Assembly: GCF_023973825.1 (NCBI RefSeq)
Contig: NC_090127.1
Coordinates: 2,903,501-2,967,500, forward strand
Origin: Plasmodium brasilianum
Taxonomy: Eukaryota > Apicomplexa > Aconoidasida > Haemosporida > Plasmodiidae
Direction: 5' to 3'
Length of the DNA: 64,000 nucleotides
The position numbers and the translations under genes were made by a program. Below are positions 10,450-23,218 of the stretch, piece after piece. How positions within the stretch are numbered: the first letter of the stretch is position 1; each line of letters starts with the position of its first letter. Below the pieces are notes generated by a model. That model had not been told where the DNA came from, did no database searches, and worked only from the letters and a program-made list of their open reading frames with translations.

Positions 10450-11694
10450 TCAAAACAGAAAATGGAAAATGTTCTTTTCATTTATTATATAGTCCAATGT
10501 AATATCAGTATGTTCAGAAAAATTTATGTCGTACAAAAAAATATCAAAGGAGAGACAAATTTTTATATGCTTTTTTCTTTCGATTTCTTTACATGATGAA
10601 TATTGATATTTCATTTGTTCTTTTTTCCGCTGCTCTTCATGTTGCTTATCTTTTAGTGTCCTATCATAATAGCCCTTACCGCTTCCAACTCTACACCCAT
10701 ATTTATTATAAGCAATTAATGGAATAAAAAATATAGTTTTTTTCTCTTCAAATGTAAAATAACTAAGGGTATCTGTTACTATATTAAAACTGTTCAAGTG
10801 AAAAGTCCTCTTCTCCTTTTTTACTTGTGAATTGAAGTATATATATAAAAATGGCACATATATATTAAACTCATGCTTGACTAACAGATTATTTGCTAAA
10901 TCAAATGGAAAGAAAATTAAGTCATTCTCCTTTGTAGTTATTGGAACATAAAGATCAAAATAAAAAAAATCATACAATTTTTCTATAATAAATAAAATAT
11001 CGACTTCTTTCTTTGTAGGTAAATATATGCACATGTTAAAATTGGACTTCTTATCATTCGTTTTGTCCCATTTATCCTTATCATCCTTTTCTATTTTTAT
11101 TCCATGATTTTTGCTGCTACATGCATTATAATAGGTAAAAAAGGAAAAATTCTGGTCAAAATCATGTATACCGTAATATCTTAAATACTCCTTAGCATCC
11201 CTTGTTTCAATCTGTTTATAGTTATACGTATAACTATATATTTTACTAAAATTGAACTCCCCTCCTTTTTCCTTTTTTTCTACGTTCAGTGTACTCAGTA
11301 TTATGTACATGTGCCTTATTAATTGTGTGTATAAATAGTCTATATAAAAAGTCCGTTCATTAGATTCTACATCTTTACAACCACAGGTACAACCGCTAGT
11401 ACTACGAGATAAACGACTTTGCTTTGTTTCCTCGTCAAAATTAGTTTCTGCTGTATATGCACATTGAGAGAAGGCATCCTTTTTTTGAGTTATCCAATGT
11501 TTAAAAACAATCTCTCTAATTTTTTTTGCATTTTCTCGTACAATGCATTTTATTATTCTATTATTATTGCTATGGCTGATCGTGCCATTAGTGTAGCTAT
11601 TATTACTTGTACTATTTCCGCAGTTTTTAAAACAGTCATTTAAGTCTATTGTTGTGATACTATTTTTGTAATCGTCCGAACAGAGCATATTCAT
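10450..11694 (-). CDS. 5-formyltetrahydrofolate cyclo-ligase (MTHFS)
   Basis: This 414-residue, single-exon protein would catalyse ATP-dependent conversion of 5-formyl-THF to 5,10-methenyl-THF, returning stored folate to the one-carbon pool. The diagnostic motif is GCRVGSGKGYYDRTL at about residues 333-348, preceded by FIPLIAYNKYG. The N-terminal IREIVFKHW and the middle segment FDLYVPITTKENDL also fit the 5-FCL fold. It is about twice the usual ~200 residues because of an Asn/Ser-rich N-terminus, a Cys-rich insert (SGCTCGCKD, near residue 100) and a long charged insert around residues 150-220. The start at 11694 is the first ATG of the frame. It ends 54 bases from the stop of the preceding plus-strand gene, so the two transcripts converge tightly. 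Confidence 0.88.
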   Translation of the reverse strand: MNMLCSDDYKNSITTIDLNDCFKNCGNSTSNNSYTNGTISHSNNNRIIKCIVRENAKKIREIVFKHWITQKKDAFSQCAYTAETNFDEETKQSRLSRSTSGCTCGCKDVESNERTFYIDYLYTQLIRHMYIILSTLNVEKKEKGGEFNFSKIYSYTYNYKQIETRDAKEYLRYYGIHDFDQNFSFFTYYNACSSKNHGIKIEKDDKDKWDKTNDKKSNFNMCIYLPTKKEVDILFIIEKLYDFFYFDLYVPITTKENDLIFFPFDLANNLLVKHEFNIYVPFLYIYFNSQVKKEKRTFHLNSFNIVTDTLSYFTFEEKKTIFFIPLIAYNKYGCRVGSGKGYYDRTLKDKQHEEQRKKEQMKYQYSSCKEIERKKHIKICLSFDIFLYDINFSEHTDITLDYIINEKNIFHFLF

Positions 11695-13048
11695 TTTATT
11701 ATAATGCGATTTTAAACTCGTGTTACTTTGGCGTAATATGTGTAAAATGGATGTGGAAAAAAAAAATATAAAAAAATATAAAAAAATAAAAAAAAATATA
11801 AAAAAATAAAAAAATAAAAAAAATAACGAAATAACAAAAAAAGGACAGAATTATAACATAAAAATAATGAATAAAAATTAGAAATATAATAAAAACTTAA
11901 CAAAAAAATAACAAAAAAATAACAACAATATAACAACAAAATAACAACAAAATAACAACAAAATAACAACCGAATAACAAAATAATAAAAAAAAAACACT
12001 GGAAAATATGTTAATACACAAATGATGTCTAATAATGTAATAATATATATAAAAAAAAAAAAAAAAAAAACAATAAGAAGAAACTATCCTAATAAAATAG
12101 TATTAAATTCAGAAAATGTGCATAAGACGTTAATTAATAACTATTGTGCGAACTTGAATAGCTGTCTAAGTCTGTTTTAATATTGCTAATTGGCTTGAAC
12201 ATGTAAGTAGTTGTTGGCAAGATATATGCACATATACATATACATATACGCATACATACATGCATACACACTTACATGTTTTCCATCCAATTTCCTTGCA
12301 AAATAAGAAATTTTACTATTAGAAGAGTAATGTTAATGAATATAATTTATTTAAAAAAAAAAAAAAAAATTATTTGCCTTTTTTTCAAATTGTCTACATG
12401 TACTAAGAATTAAGTTAACCACAACATAAGAACAAAAAAAAAAGTAAATCTACGAAATTTTAATTCTAAAAAGGAAAAAAAAAAAAAAAATGAATCTCTA
12501 CAAATTTATAATATAACTTTCCTAAATTTATTCCGATTTTCTTAGTCATGTAAACTTAACAGTCTCACATGTGAAAGAAAAAAGCAAAATTATGCTGTTT
12601 CTTCATTTTTTATTTTCCTCTTTTCTTAGTGATCTTTATTTTTGCATATGTTCCCTCATTTTTCTTTATCCCTTTTCTTTCTTTTTTTTTTTTTTTTTAT
12701 TTTGTGTACTTCAATACAAAAATAAAACTTTTCCTTTTCCTTTTCCTTTTCCTCATTTATGGAAAAATATTAACAAGCAATAATTTTGACGAATTTTCAT
12801 TTCTAATTGCATTTTTCTTTTTAAAATTTGTTAAATAAAAAAAATAAAATATAATGAAATATACGGAAATATAAGGAAATATACGCAAATATACGGAAAT
12901 ACATGGAAATATAAGGAAATATAAGGAAATATTATATAATAAAATAAAGAATGTAAATATAAATACACGAAGTGAATTTTAACGGTATGTGCTAAAATTG
13001 ATGAAAAAACAATAGGCGGGATTTCATCTTGCATGTATAAACATATAC

Positions 13049-13082
<34 letters not shown>

Positions 13083-13084
13083 GT

Positions 13085-13205
13085 ATGTATGTATGTATGT
13101 ATGCATGAATGTATGTATGAATGTATGTATGAATGTATGTATGAATGTATGTATGAATGTATGTATGAATGTATGTATGAATGTATGTATGTATGTATGA
13201 GTATA
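13085..13205. repeat. 12-bp minisatellite (GTATGAATGTAT)
   Basis: About nine copies of GTATGAATGTAT lie beside shorter GTAT repeats. The unit length is a multiple of three, so open frames run through it on the minus strand as His/Ile/Tyr/Thr strings. These frames have no independent support. Confidence 0.75.
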
Positions 13206-13636
13206 AATAGAGTATACAATGCTTAACGCAATTGTGTACACATATAAATATACATTAACATGTATATTTACGAATATACGCATACGTACATATTAAGGTA
13301 TTTATTTAAATGAATATTTATATGCATACGTGCACTTAAGTACTTAATCGCGCGCATACCGCTCTAACGTTCTTGAATTCTTTGATCAAAATGACAAAAG
13401 AGGAAAATCATTTAACTGATCAGTAAATAAAATGGATTGACCATTCGAAATTTTTTTTTTTTCTTATTTTTAAAATACGAAAGTTTTGAAAATAAAAAGT
13501 GTACATATAAATGCATATGTATATATATATATATTAAATAATTAAACTCTAATATATATGTATATACATTATATACATACATGCATACTTATTACTTACA
13601 CTTTTACATATATGCGTATATAAAAAATTCCATAAT

Positions 13637-13867
13637 TTACGTATGTATGTCCAACATCCCAAAAATACAGTATATAAGAACATTCACAAGTTTAAAAGGA
13701 GTACTAACAAAAAAATGATAATTTGAAGCAGCCAAAAAGAAAAAGAAGAGCATAAACAAAAGGATTAAGTACATCATATCATGAGCTTGAAGAAATAATT
13801 TCTTCATGTTAGTTTTTTTTTTTCTTCGTCCTTCTCTTCCACTACAACTTTCACGCCCATCCCCCAT
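13637..13867 (-). CDS. Candidate small two-helix membrane protein
   Basis: An ATG-initiated frame of 76 residues. It has a short charged N-terminus (MGDGRESCSGREGRRKKK) and two hydrophobic stretches, around residues 31-50 (MMYLILLFMLFFFFLAAS) and 58-72 (FKLVNVLIYCIFGML). Codon composition is less repetitive than the surroundings. A GTAAAT immediately after residue 75 could be a donor, so the C-terminus may be spliced. I do not recognise a family. Hydrophobic frames arise easily in T-rich DNA, hence the low confidence. Confidence 0.35.
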   Translation of the reverse strand: MGDGRESCSGREGRRKKKTNMKKLFLQAHDMMYLILLFMLFFFFLAASNYHFFVSTPFKLVNVLIYCIFGMLDIHT

Positions 13868-14341
13868 TTTTTTTTTTTTTCTTTTCTTTTTTTTTTTTTT
13901 TATTTATTCATATTTTTTAAAGAATGAAAAAGTGTTTCGTAGTTTTATTTTATTTTTATTTTTTTATGCTCATTGTTAGCATATGTATTTACGAATAACT
14001 CGCAGCTCGTGTTTATTTTTAAGCGATTATTGGTATATAATTACTGTGTGTACACTTGTACATACATTAATGCGGGCGCACATATATATATATATATATA
14101 TATATATGTGCGCGTGAGTAATACAGATACATGTATTAATATTATATGCGTAATAGTATGTGTGTACATAAAAACACAAGTTGCTAACTTCGTGCAGTAG
14201 TTTTAAGTACCTACATATCATCGATTTTTTAATAACTGTAACATAGAATAAATATGTATGCAATCTGTCCCACTAATGATTTCTGGTGATAGAACGAATA
14301 TTATTTCTCTTCAAATTTTCCTTTTATAAAACCAGAAGAAT

Positions 14342-17300
14342 ATGCTCAAAAAAACGATGCAGCAGAAAAGACAGTCGATCGTCAAAAACAAAGTAATTAC
14401 TAAAAAAATATGAATATGTGCATATGGGAGAAACAAAAAAATAAAATAAAAAAGCGCCAAAATAAAAAAATAAAAAGAAGAAATAACAGTGTAGAAAAAT
14501 AACAACGTAGCAATGTGACAACATTACAGCGTTACGAAATGATCATGAGCATATAGTAGGGAAATAAAAATGATAAAATGTATATGTGCACACGCAAACA
14601 TCCACAAATATGTATACATGTATGCACACTCTTCTTTCTCTTCCTCCCCCCCCCTGCAGAGCGAGGCGTACCCGCAGAAGAGCGTGAATGTGGGACAGAA
14701 ATCAAAAAGTAGAAGTAAAAATATGAACAGGAAAATAAAGGTAGTAGTGCGGAAAAGACCAATAAGCGAGTTAGAGAAAAAAAAAAAAGACAGCGATATA
14801 ATTACAATGAAAGATAACTGTACGATTTATATAGATGAACCAAGATATAAAGTAGACATGACGAAATATATAGAAAGGCACGAGTTTGTTGTAGACAAGG
14901 TGTTTGATGAAACAGTAGATAACTTTACAGTTTATGTGAATACAATAAAACCGTTAATTGTAGACATTTTTGAAAATAATTCTGTATGTTCATGTTTTGC
15001 ATATGGGCAAACAGGTAGTGGTAAAACATATACTATGTTAGGTTCTCAACCATATGGTCAGAGTGAAACCCCAGGTATTTTTCAATATGCTGCAGATGAT
15101 ATATTTAATTTGTTAAGTGTATATGATCAGGAAAATAGTAAAGGTATATTCATATCGTTTTATGAAATATATTGTGGTAAGTTATATGACTTATTACAAA
15201 AAAGAAAAATGGTAGCAGCTTTAGAAAATGGGAAAAAGGAGGTTGTTGTAAAAGATTTAAAGGTGTTGAGAGTTCTCTCTAAAGAAGAATTAATATTAAA
15301 AATGATAGAAGGTGTATTGTTAAGAAAAATTGGTGTTAATTCACAAAATGATGAATCATCTAGATCTCATGCAATATTAAACATTGATTTAAAGGATATA
15401 AATAAAAACATATCTTCAGGGAAAATTGCTTTTATAGATTTAGCAGGTAGTGAAAGAGGTGCTGACACGGTTTCGCAAAATAAACAAACACAAACAGATG
15501 GGGCAAATATAAATAGATCATTATTAGCTTTAAAGGAATGTATTAGAGCTATGGATGCAGAAAAAAATCATATACCTTTTAGAGATTCTGAATTGACAAA
15601 AGTACTACGTGATATATTTGTTGGTAAGTCTAAGAGTATTATGATTGCTAATATATCACCCACTATAAGCTGCTGTGAGCAAACTTTGAATACGTTACGT
15701 TACTCATCAAGGGTAAAAAGCTTTAAAACAAAACCAAACACAAATGAAGAAGAAGACACGAACAATGAAAAAATTAGTATTCTAGATTCTAAGAACTCAG
15801 AATATTATAACAACTCAAGTACTGAGAATATTAACATAAAGTCGAGTGGCTTCTTTCCTAGCAATAAGATTAGTCTAAGGTCTAATGAGATAAGGGAAAG
15901 GAACATCAACAATAGCACAAACAATAATAGCAGTAGCACCAACAATAACCACAGCAACAATCACAGCAACAATCACAGCAACAATCACAGCAACAACAAC
16001 AACAATGATAAGAACAATGGCAAGAACAATGGTAGTGGTTCCCTTAAGAGCAGCAGTAATAAAAACATCGAAAAGAACAAAGATACTTCATGTGTCTACG
16101 GAAAATACGGCTCTGTTAACGAAATAGACAAAATAAAAGAGAAAAAAAAAAAAAAAGTCTATTAAATTTAAAAAATAATACAAATTATGATAGTGCAAGT
16201 AAGAAGCAGAATTTCATGCAGCAAAGTTATACCTTTTCGGACACCTCTGATTTTTCCTCACTGGATGAAATGAACTGTAGCCTTAACAACAATGATAAAC
16301 ATATGTTTTTAACGAAAAAAATTGGTAAACAAGATGATAAATTAAGAAATAGAAGCAGTTGTGATACGAACATGAGCAAAAGTAAAAAAAGCGACTTACA
16401 GTTACTCAGACATAGTGTAGGAAGTAAACTAACTAATTTTTCACAAGAAAAGGAAAAATTAAAAGAAAATTCTTTTTTAAAAAATAGTAATGTAAATACT
16501 GAAGAGAATGTCCTATACAACATGAACAACGTTAGCAGTCTCAATGAAGATATTAATGATAACAACAATGCAAAGAATACTATCAAGCCTGTTGTACATA
16601 TGAGGAATGTTAATGAAAGAGAAGACAACAAAGAGAATGACAATATATTTTTCGATGCTGTTTCTCATTATACGGATAATTATGTGAACAAGTTTATCCC
16701 GTATATTGGTCAGAACTTATTTAATACGAATAACAATGCAAGTATGAACTATCCATATGTAAGTAACAGCAACGCTGGGGTGAATAATACAACGAATTAT
16801 GGCAATGAAATGCAGAATAATGGTACCTTTATTGACATAAAGAAGAGATCTACAAAGGGAACGAATCTTCTTGTAAATAACTACCAGGAAAATGGAATCC
16901 AAACGAACGTGAGCATGAAATTAAATGCATTAGGAGATACGGAAAATAGTGCAAATTACATTTCAGCTACGTGTGTGGAAAACACTAACTTGGAAAACAC
17001 CAATATCCCTATCCCTAACGGAAGTGCGAACGAGACAAACAACATAAATAATCATCAAGAACACAAAGTAAGCGACTATTTAGGCACTAACCCGAGCTAT
17101 GGTTACAACAACAACGATTTGACTAATTGTAATGAAAATGGATTCGTAGAATTTAGAACGAAAGATACCATTAATAAAGAAATAGTAGATGTGAATAATA
17201 TGGATGAAGAACGAACTCATGCAAATAAAATGAACAATTTTTCAAATAATGATTACCTGAATCAGTTCCAAAAGAACGTGAATAGCATGTTAGATAGTTG

Positions 17301-17970
17301 TTTGAATAGTTTGAACATAACAAATTTATATGAAGATACACAAAGTATATTAAATAAAATTTTATTGTCAAAGTATAAAGCAGATAAAGATAATGTCATT
17401 AAGAAATATATCAATGAAGATATTAATATTATGAGTTTAGAACAAGTAGACAAATATGCACAATTAATTTATGAAAAAAGAAAAGTCATATTAAATAAAC
17501 TCCTGTTTTTATTTAAAAAAAATGTTGATATACAAACAAATAATGAAACTAGTGATTTGAAAAAAGATTTGGTCATGTGCCATATATGTAGTAATAACCC
17601 AGATGATCAATTTCATTTTTATGCTTATAGTAGATTAGAAAAGGACATTATTAATTTAATTATGTTAAGGCAGTTATGGTGTGAAAGCGAAAATTTAAGA
17701 CTACTGCATCAGTTCTTAATAATGGAGTATCAGAATAAATCGGCCAGCTCAATATTGTTTAACGTACCCCAGAACAGTGAAAATGGTAGTATCGTGCATG
17801 GTGGTGTTGATAGCAATGTGAACTCCGGCTTACATGCTAATGTAAATGCGAGCATTCATGCCAACTTAAATACGTACTCGATGAGCAAAAAATATGTGGA
17901 CGATTCCAAAAGTAGTGCCAATGGTAGCTTCACTAAAACGGAGGTTATTCCAGGCAGAATGATAAAATAA
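14342..17970 (+). CDS. Kinesin-13 (microtubule-depolymerising kinesin), frameshifted in this sequence
   Basis: Exon 1 is 14342-14392 (MLKKTMQQKRQSIV...), and exon 2 starts at 14660 after CCCCTGCAG. The motor domain starts near residue 35 (KIKVVVRKRPISELE). It contains the kinesin-13 loop-2 KVD motif (KVDMTKYIERHEF, near residue 78), P-loop GQTGSGKT (about 132), SSRSH (about 249) and DLAGSERG (about 276). Kinesin-13 proteins remove tubulin from microtubule ends and act on the spindle and axoneme. The C-terminal half is Asn-rich, then helical (KRKVILNKLLFLF), with a conserved-looking MCHICSNNPDDQFHFY segment. The frame breaks in a run of 15 A at 16142-16156. Upstream it ends at 16165, and downstream the second frame is open from the run to the stop at 17970. 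A homopolymer indel in the sequence is the simplest cause. Corrected length would be about 1,120 residues. Confidence 0.93.
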
Positions 17971-17975
17971 ATTTT

Positions 17976-18054
17976 CTACAAAGCATATGCAAAATTATGC
18001 AGTTCTGTTAGCATTTTTTTTTCCTTTTCTAATTTTTCATCACATACAGTTTTC

Positions 18055-18090
<36 letters not shown>

Positions 18091-21000
18091 TTAAACATTT
18101 CTTCAACTTGCAAAATATTCTCATGTTTCTGTGTTTGTATTTTTAAATGTAAATTATTAAAACTGAGAAAATATTCGACGATTTGGCTGAAGCGCCTGAT
18201 CGGATGAGCGTGCAAATCTGAGAGAGCACACAGATGTGCATATACACCCATGTGTTGCTTGCGTACATACATAGTTATGTACACATATGTATGTATGTGT
18301 GTGCGCTTATTCACGTATGTACCACGAAAATTTGTAGTTATACTGTTTTAAAAAAAAAAGAAAAATAGAAAAAAAAGTACTGCAAAAGGTATAAAATATA
18401 CATAGTATTGCTATCCGGCTTCACCCAGTTAAGTTTTACATAATATTACTGCTGCATTTGGGATTGCGTTTACTATTACAGTTACTGTTAGAGGAGGACT
18501 ATGTCAACGTAATAGGGGTAATGGGATATCTCCTTCACTGCTGTTCTCTTAATGTTCAGGGATACAATAACGTCGAATATGTCGTTGTGCAGATTCGAGG
18601 TCGAATAATTTATCGGTTTTTCTGGAAATGGAAATGCGGAAACAAAGTTAAGATTGAGATAATTCTCTCGATCTAGTAACTTTACATTTTTATCGTTTTT
18701 GTTTTTTAGAAGTTTATATGTAAAAATGTCAAACATGTTTATGGAGGTGCTCTTTAAATGCGTAAGAGAGAAACACGTGTTCGTGTTTTTCCCCTCTATA
18801 TTTTGTTCCACGCTGCTATGTAATCTGTCATGTAATCTGCCATGTAATCTGTCATGTAATCTGCCATGTAATCTGTCATGTAATCTGCCATGTAATCTGA
18901 TACGTAATCTGCCATGTAATCTGCTGTGCATGCTTCTATGTTCTCTTCTATGCTCGCTGTTATATATATGAGAACAGAACTTACCACAAGGTCTACCGTG
19001 AGGGGCTGTACTATGTGAATGCATGCCCCTCTTACAGTTACTGATGCATAACTGCTTTGTTCGATGCTTTTTTAAAAACACGTTATATGGCTGGTTACTA
19101 TTTAAAGCTTTGGTGTGCTTACTAAGTGAATTATTTTGATTCTTAAAAAATTTTTGATTAATCCTACAATAGTTATTTAGTGCATTTCGCTTTCTAACGA
19201 TGTATGTAACATAGTTGTATACTTTCTTCAAAGTATGATTATAAAGACCCACGTTTGACAATTTTGTGTAACTATGGTTTGAGGAGGAACGAATAAGATT
19301 GTTCAAACTGTTCACAAAGGCGTCAAACGATATATCAGATATGCCTGATTTAACAGAGCAGTAACGATGAATGTGCAAAATTAGAAAAGAGATTAATTTT
19401 AGTTGTGCCTTACTTTGTACAGTTAAGTGATCCATTTTATATATTTTTACATGTTGAAAAAAATAATTAAAATAATTTTCTCTTAAAAAGGGATATACCA
19501 AATTGTAGTAAGAAATGTAAAAAGTAATATTAATGAGGGACTGTAATGACTGTACTTTCTTAAAATTGGCAAAAATTATATGATCAAATTTTTCATTGGG
19601 GAAATCTAATTTTAATAAAGAAATAGATATATTACTTAAGATCTGATCATTCAGTTGCTTTTTATTCCTTTCTACATTCATTTGAAGCATCAATTCGTGT
19701 AATAAGAAACAAAGCAGTTTTTCATTTCTAATCTTGACAGATGCAAATGAGTGTATGATATTTGCTATATGCATAAATTGTAGATGAAATGTATTTTTTT
19801 TAATCAAATAAGATATATTTTCAAAAATACCGTTTCTCCTAATATTTAAATTATTAATAGCTCCCAATGTGTTAGTAACAATTTGAGAAAAAAAAAAGTC
19901 ATCATTAAGTTTTTCTTTTATCGTGCTAATTCGTTCACCACTGTTAAGCAGCTGTTGTGATATACTCTTTATGTATACATTTACAAAATCACAGAGAAAC
20001 AAGTTTCCAATATAGCTACAAATGAATAAACGATTTATATTTATACCTTCTGAATATGTAAACAGACTAATGTTATATATATACCTTCTCAACATTTGTG
20101 TATATTCTGTACAGTTATAGTTATCAGTACAGGTATGACCAAATATCATTTTATCTACAAAATTGTATAACTGAATTTTATGAAAATTTTTACTAAATTC
20201 ATTTATTCTGTACGACATAATTGTATGATTTAATATCTTGTATGTAGAATTTAGAACGTTAACAATGTATTTTATATTTTCATTAATTGTACTAAGATTG
20301 TACAGGTTCTCCCCACTGTTGTCCTTACAAATGTTACTGTCCTTACCGTCTGTGCAATTGGAACTACTAAATTGGTTTACGCCTTTCGACCACTTCTTCT
20401 CTTTTGACCCTACTAGAAGGGAAGTACCATTTTCACTTCTCCTACTAATTCGTAGTAAATTAATAAAAGCAAAATAATTTACGTCCTTATTTGTTACTAT
20501 ATTCAGAAAACTTTCAGTCGACGTTCGCCTTTTATCATCTACCTCAGTTGGACAAGCATTGTTAAAAAATAATTCTACTATAATTTTCAAATTGTTTTCA
20601 AATATAACTAATAAACTTTTTATTACTTTCGTGTATTTTTCTTTGCTATAGCTAAACTGAGTGAAGAATTTACAAAACATGTTTACAAAGGAACAGAATA
20701 TTTGCATGTTTCCCCCGCTCATGCGATCATGGCACCCGCCTGTGCTGCTCTGTATGTCTGCTACACCATCACCGCGATCTGTGCTAGCTACATCATCACT
20801 TGCATTTGTCCTTGCCTTGTCATGACCTCTATTCGTGCTAGCCACACCATCGACGCTTCTGCAAACTATGTAGTCCAGCAACACCCCCTGGAGCTGATCA
20901 TTTTTTATTCCTAACTTAAAAAAGGAAGAGTATAATATGGTCATATCGAGGGCAGTAAAAAGCGTGTAATTTTCCTGCAAATATTGTAACAAGTACCCAT

Positions 21001-22252
21001 ACATTTTGTTATATATCAACCATTTGACATAGTTCAGTTTGTCTCTATACCTCCCATCCGTATCGTGTTTACTTAAATAAAAAAAGTAGTTAGTTAAGGA
21101 ATGAAAAAATGTAATTAATGATTTTTGATTATATTTCTTTTTAATGATTTGTTGTTTTTTCTCTTCCTTTTTTAACTGTGCTGTAGTATTTAAAAAATAT
21201 TCTGACTCGTTCATTAAAATAAATAAAAACAAATGATTATAATAATTTTGTTTTATATGAGTATGAAAGATAAAAACTAAATCTATCAAGTTCATTTTGT
21301 CTAACATCCGTTCACATAGTCTATCCAGAAAAAATAAAAACTCATTCTTCTTCTTCTCTACTTCTTCCTTATAATATTCATAAAAACTATACAGCTGTAG
21401 TAATATATATTTATCTGCGATCTTATTGTCAAACATGTATACATAGTTTAACTGAGTGCTTATATCCTCATCTAACTCCTCTAAATATACATGTTTTATA
21501 TATTTGTTATTAATATTTGTATGAATTACTATCTTACAATTGTCCACTTTGAAAAGCTCGCTCGCTTTTTTTAAACAAAAAAATTCCTTACCATCTTCCT
21601 TTTTTATATTGCCACTACCACTGCTACTATTACCGCTGCTACCCCTAGCAGGTGCTATTGCTGCATCGTTAATACAACAGCTACTACTGGGGGCATCGTC
21701 TTTTCTGTGTATAGTGATACTCCTATTTTTATTTTTATCAACACCTGGTACACACAAACGATGGTCTATGCAACTGCTTATTACATCATTACCATTACGT
21801 CCTTCCCTAGCTAACACATAATTATGGTAAATGTATTTTAAGGACCTATTAAGGGAAGTATCATTTCTGATGACCCTTTTTAATAAAAGTAAGTAATTCA
21901 ATTTTGACAATATTTGAATGTGTATTCCATTAGTTGGAAGTGTGTTGTTAAAAAAATGATCAGTACATATTTCATCAAATTGTAAAAATATGAACAAATA
22001 ATTTATATTACATTTATTTATCTTTTTAAAATTACTTATTCTTGTTTTTAGTAAATAATCTTTTTCCTTAAAAATTTGAAAATTTTCATGAAAAAATATA
22101 TTTGCCTTATAATTATTATTTTCGTATTTCCATATTTTAAAATTGTTTTTCTTTTTGAGTTCTATAGATGTTATAAAATATCTCCTGCTGTTTTTTCTCC
22201 TGATTTGTTCATGTAAATGGCAAAAGACTGAGCAGTTTTTTCTCCTTTTCAT
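17976..22252 (-). CDS. RAP-type organellar protein (probable mitochondrial RNA-binding)
   Basis: The main exon, 22252-18488, encodes 1,254 residues. The N-terminus (MKRRKNCSVFCHLHEQIRRK) is basic and suits a mitochondrial transit peptide. The middle and C-terminal thirds are Leu/Ile-rich helices. The end (STSNLHNDIFDVIVSLNI, then HYPYYVDIVLL) matches the first half of a RAP domain, whose family pattern is helix, helix, then YxVDIxL. The frame then stops at 18488-18490 before the second half of the domain. A further minus-strand coding-like exon, 18217-17976, follows a strong acceptor (GTGCTCTCTCAG) and would add a C-terminus with FSQIVEYFLSFNNLHLK. I could not join it in phase, so the 3' end needs RNA evidence. 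Residues about 1,145-1,190 are an RLHGRLHD tandem repeat. Its 3' end lies against that of kinesin-13. Confidence 0.72.
18816..18950. repeat. In-frame 12/24-bp minisatellite in the RAP gene
   Basis: On the plus strand, about eleven copies of CATGTAATCTG(T/C) occur. Read on the minus strand they encode RLHG/RLHD repeats without breaking the frame. Copy number is likely to vary between isolates. Confidence 0.85.
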
Positions 22253-22885
22253 GTTTCAACTAGTTCCCCGCGAAAACATTTTTGACACAGCAGATAGGTA
22301 AATATAAGCCCAATTTAGAGCAAAAAACTGCTGCGCTGAGGTATATATATATGTACTAATGTATGTACGCACGTACGTATGTATGTATTCATGTATATAC
22401 ATACATACTACATAAGGAAAATAATTTGCATATCGCTGCGCACCTGTACACGTTAGAGATAGGGTCATTCAAAAGGAATACATTTTTTGCGCATATATTG
22501 TAGAAAAGGTCAACTCCTATTCTTTTTTTATCAAAATAAGCGTGTTCATCTTTCCCTTAACCCTAATTTGTATCCACTTTTTGATACATAAAATTACAAT
22601 TATTTAAGCAGCTCGCATTACATATTCATTGAAGTTGAAAAAGGATTGAATTTTTTTACCAAGAAAAAAAAAATTAAAAAATAAAAATAAAATAAAAATA
22701 AAATAAAAATAGAAAAAAACTGTTATTCCTAAGTAATATGTGGAATTACATATATATAAATATAGATAAAATGGAATGAGAAAAAATTCTCTACATAGTT
22801 TATATGCCATTTTTTCACAGCGTGAATAAAGTATGGTTTATTTATTTTTTTTTTTTTCTTTTGAGAAATTATTCTGAACAGTACA
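22253..22885. other. Divergent intergenic region
   Basis: This holds the promoters of the RAP-type gene (minus) and UBC12 (plus). It contains TATG/TACG repeats (22340-22420) and A/T runs (22660-22715, 22840-22858). No further gene was seen. Confidence 0.5.
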
Positions 22886-23180
22886 ATGAAAGACGAAGCT
22901 ATTAGGAGATTAAAACCGTTCGAACTAATTCTTCAAAAAGGTATCCTTTATTTTGCAAAAAAATAAAAAATTAAAATTAAGACAAATATGCGTGTGAATA
23001 GCCACTGATTTAATGTAAAAAAGGGAAATTCAGTATAATTGTTAACGTTGTATACATATACGAATACAACTATGGGTATATTCAATTTTACGCTAACACC
23101 GGGATGCGGCAAATGAAAAAAGGAAAATTTGATTATAAATTTATAATGCAACAATAAGTAAAAATTATATTTTATGAGAG

Positions 23181-23218
<38 letters not shown>

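Larger units (their letters stand above)
11695..14341. other. Intergenic region, 2.6 kb
   Basis: This is the divergent promoter space between MTHFS (minus) and kinesin-13 (plus). It contains poly(A)/AAATA repeats (11755-12000), a CCTTTT run (12730-12753), GGAAATATA repeats (12850-12930) and a 12-bp minisatellite (13085-13205). (TA)n tracts lie near 13050-13080, 13520 and 14080-14107, and poly(T) at 13868-13902. One small minus-strand ORF at 13637-13867 is listed separately. No other gene could be supported. Confidence 0.55.

Noticed and set aside
13924..13998. Signal-peptide-like 24-residue frame (MKKCFVVLFYFYFFMLIVSI)
   Set aside because: It ends after 24 codons and no downstream exon joins convincingly, so it probably arises by chance in T-rich sequence.
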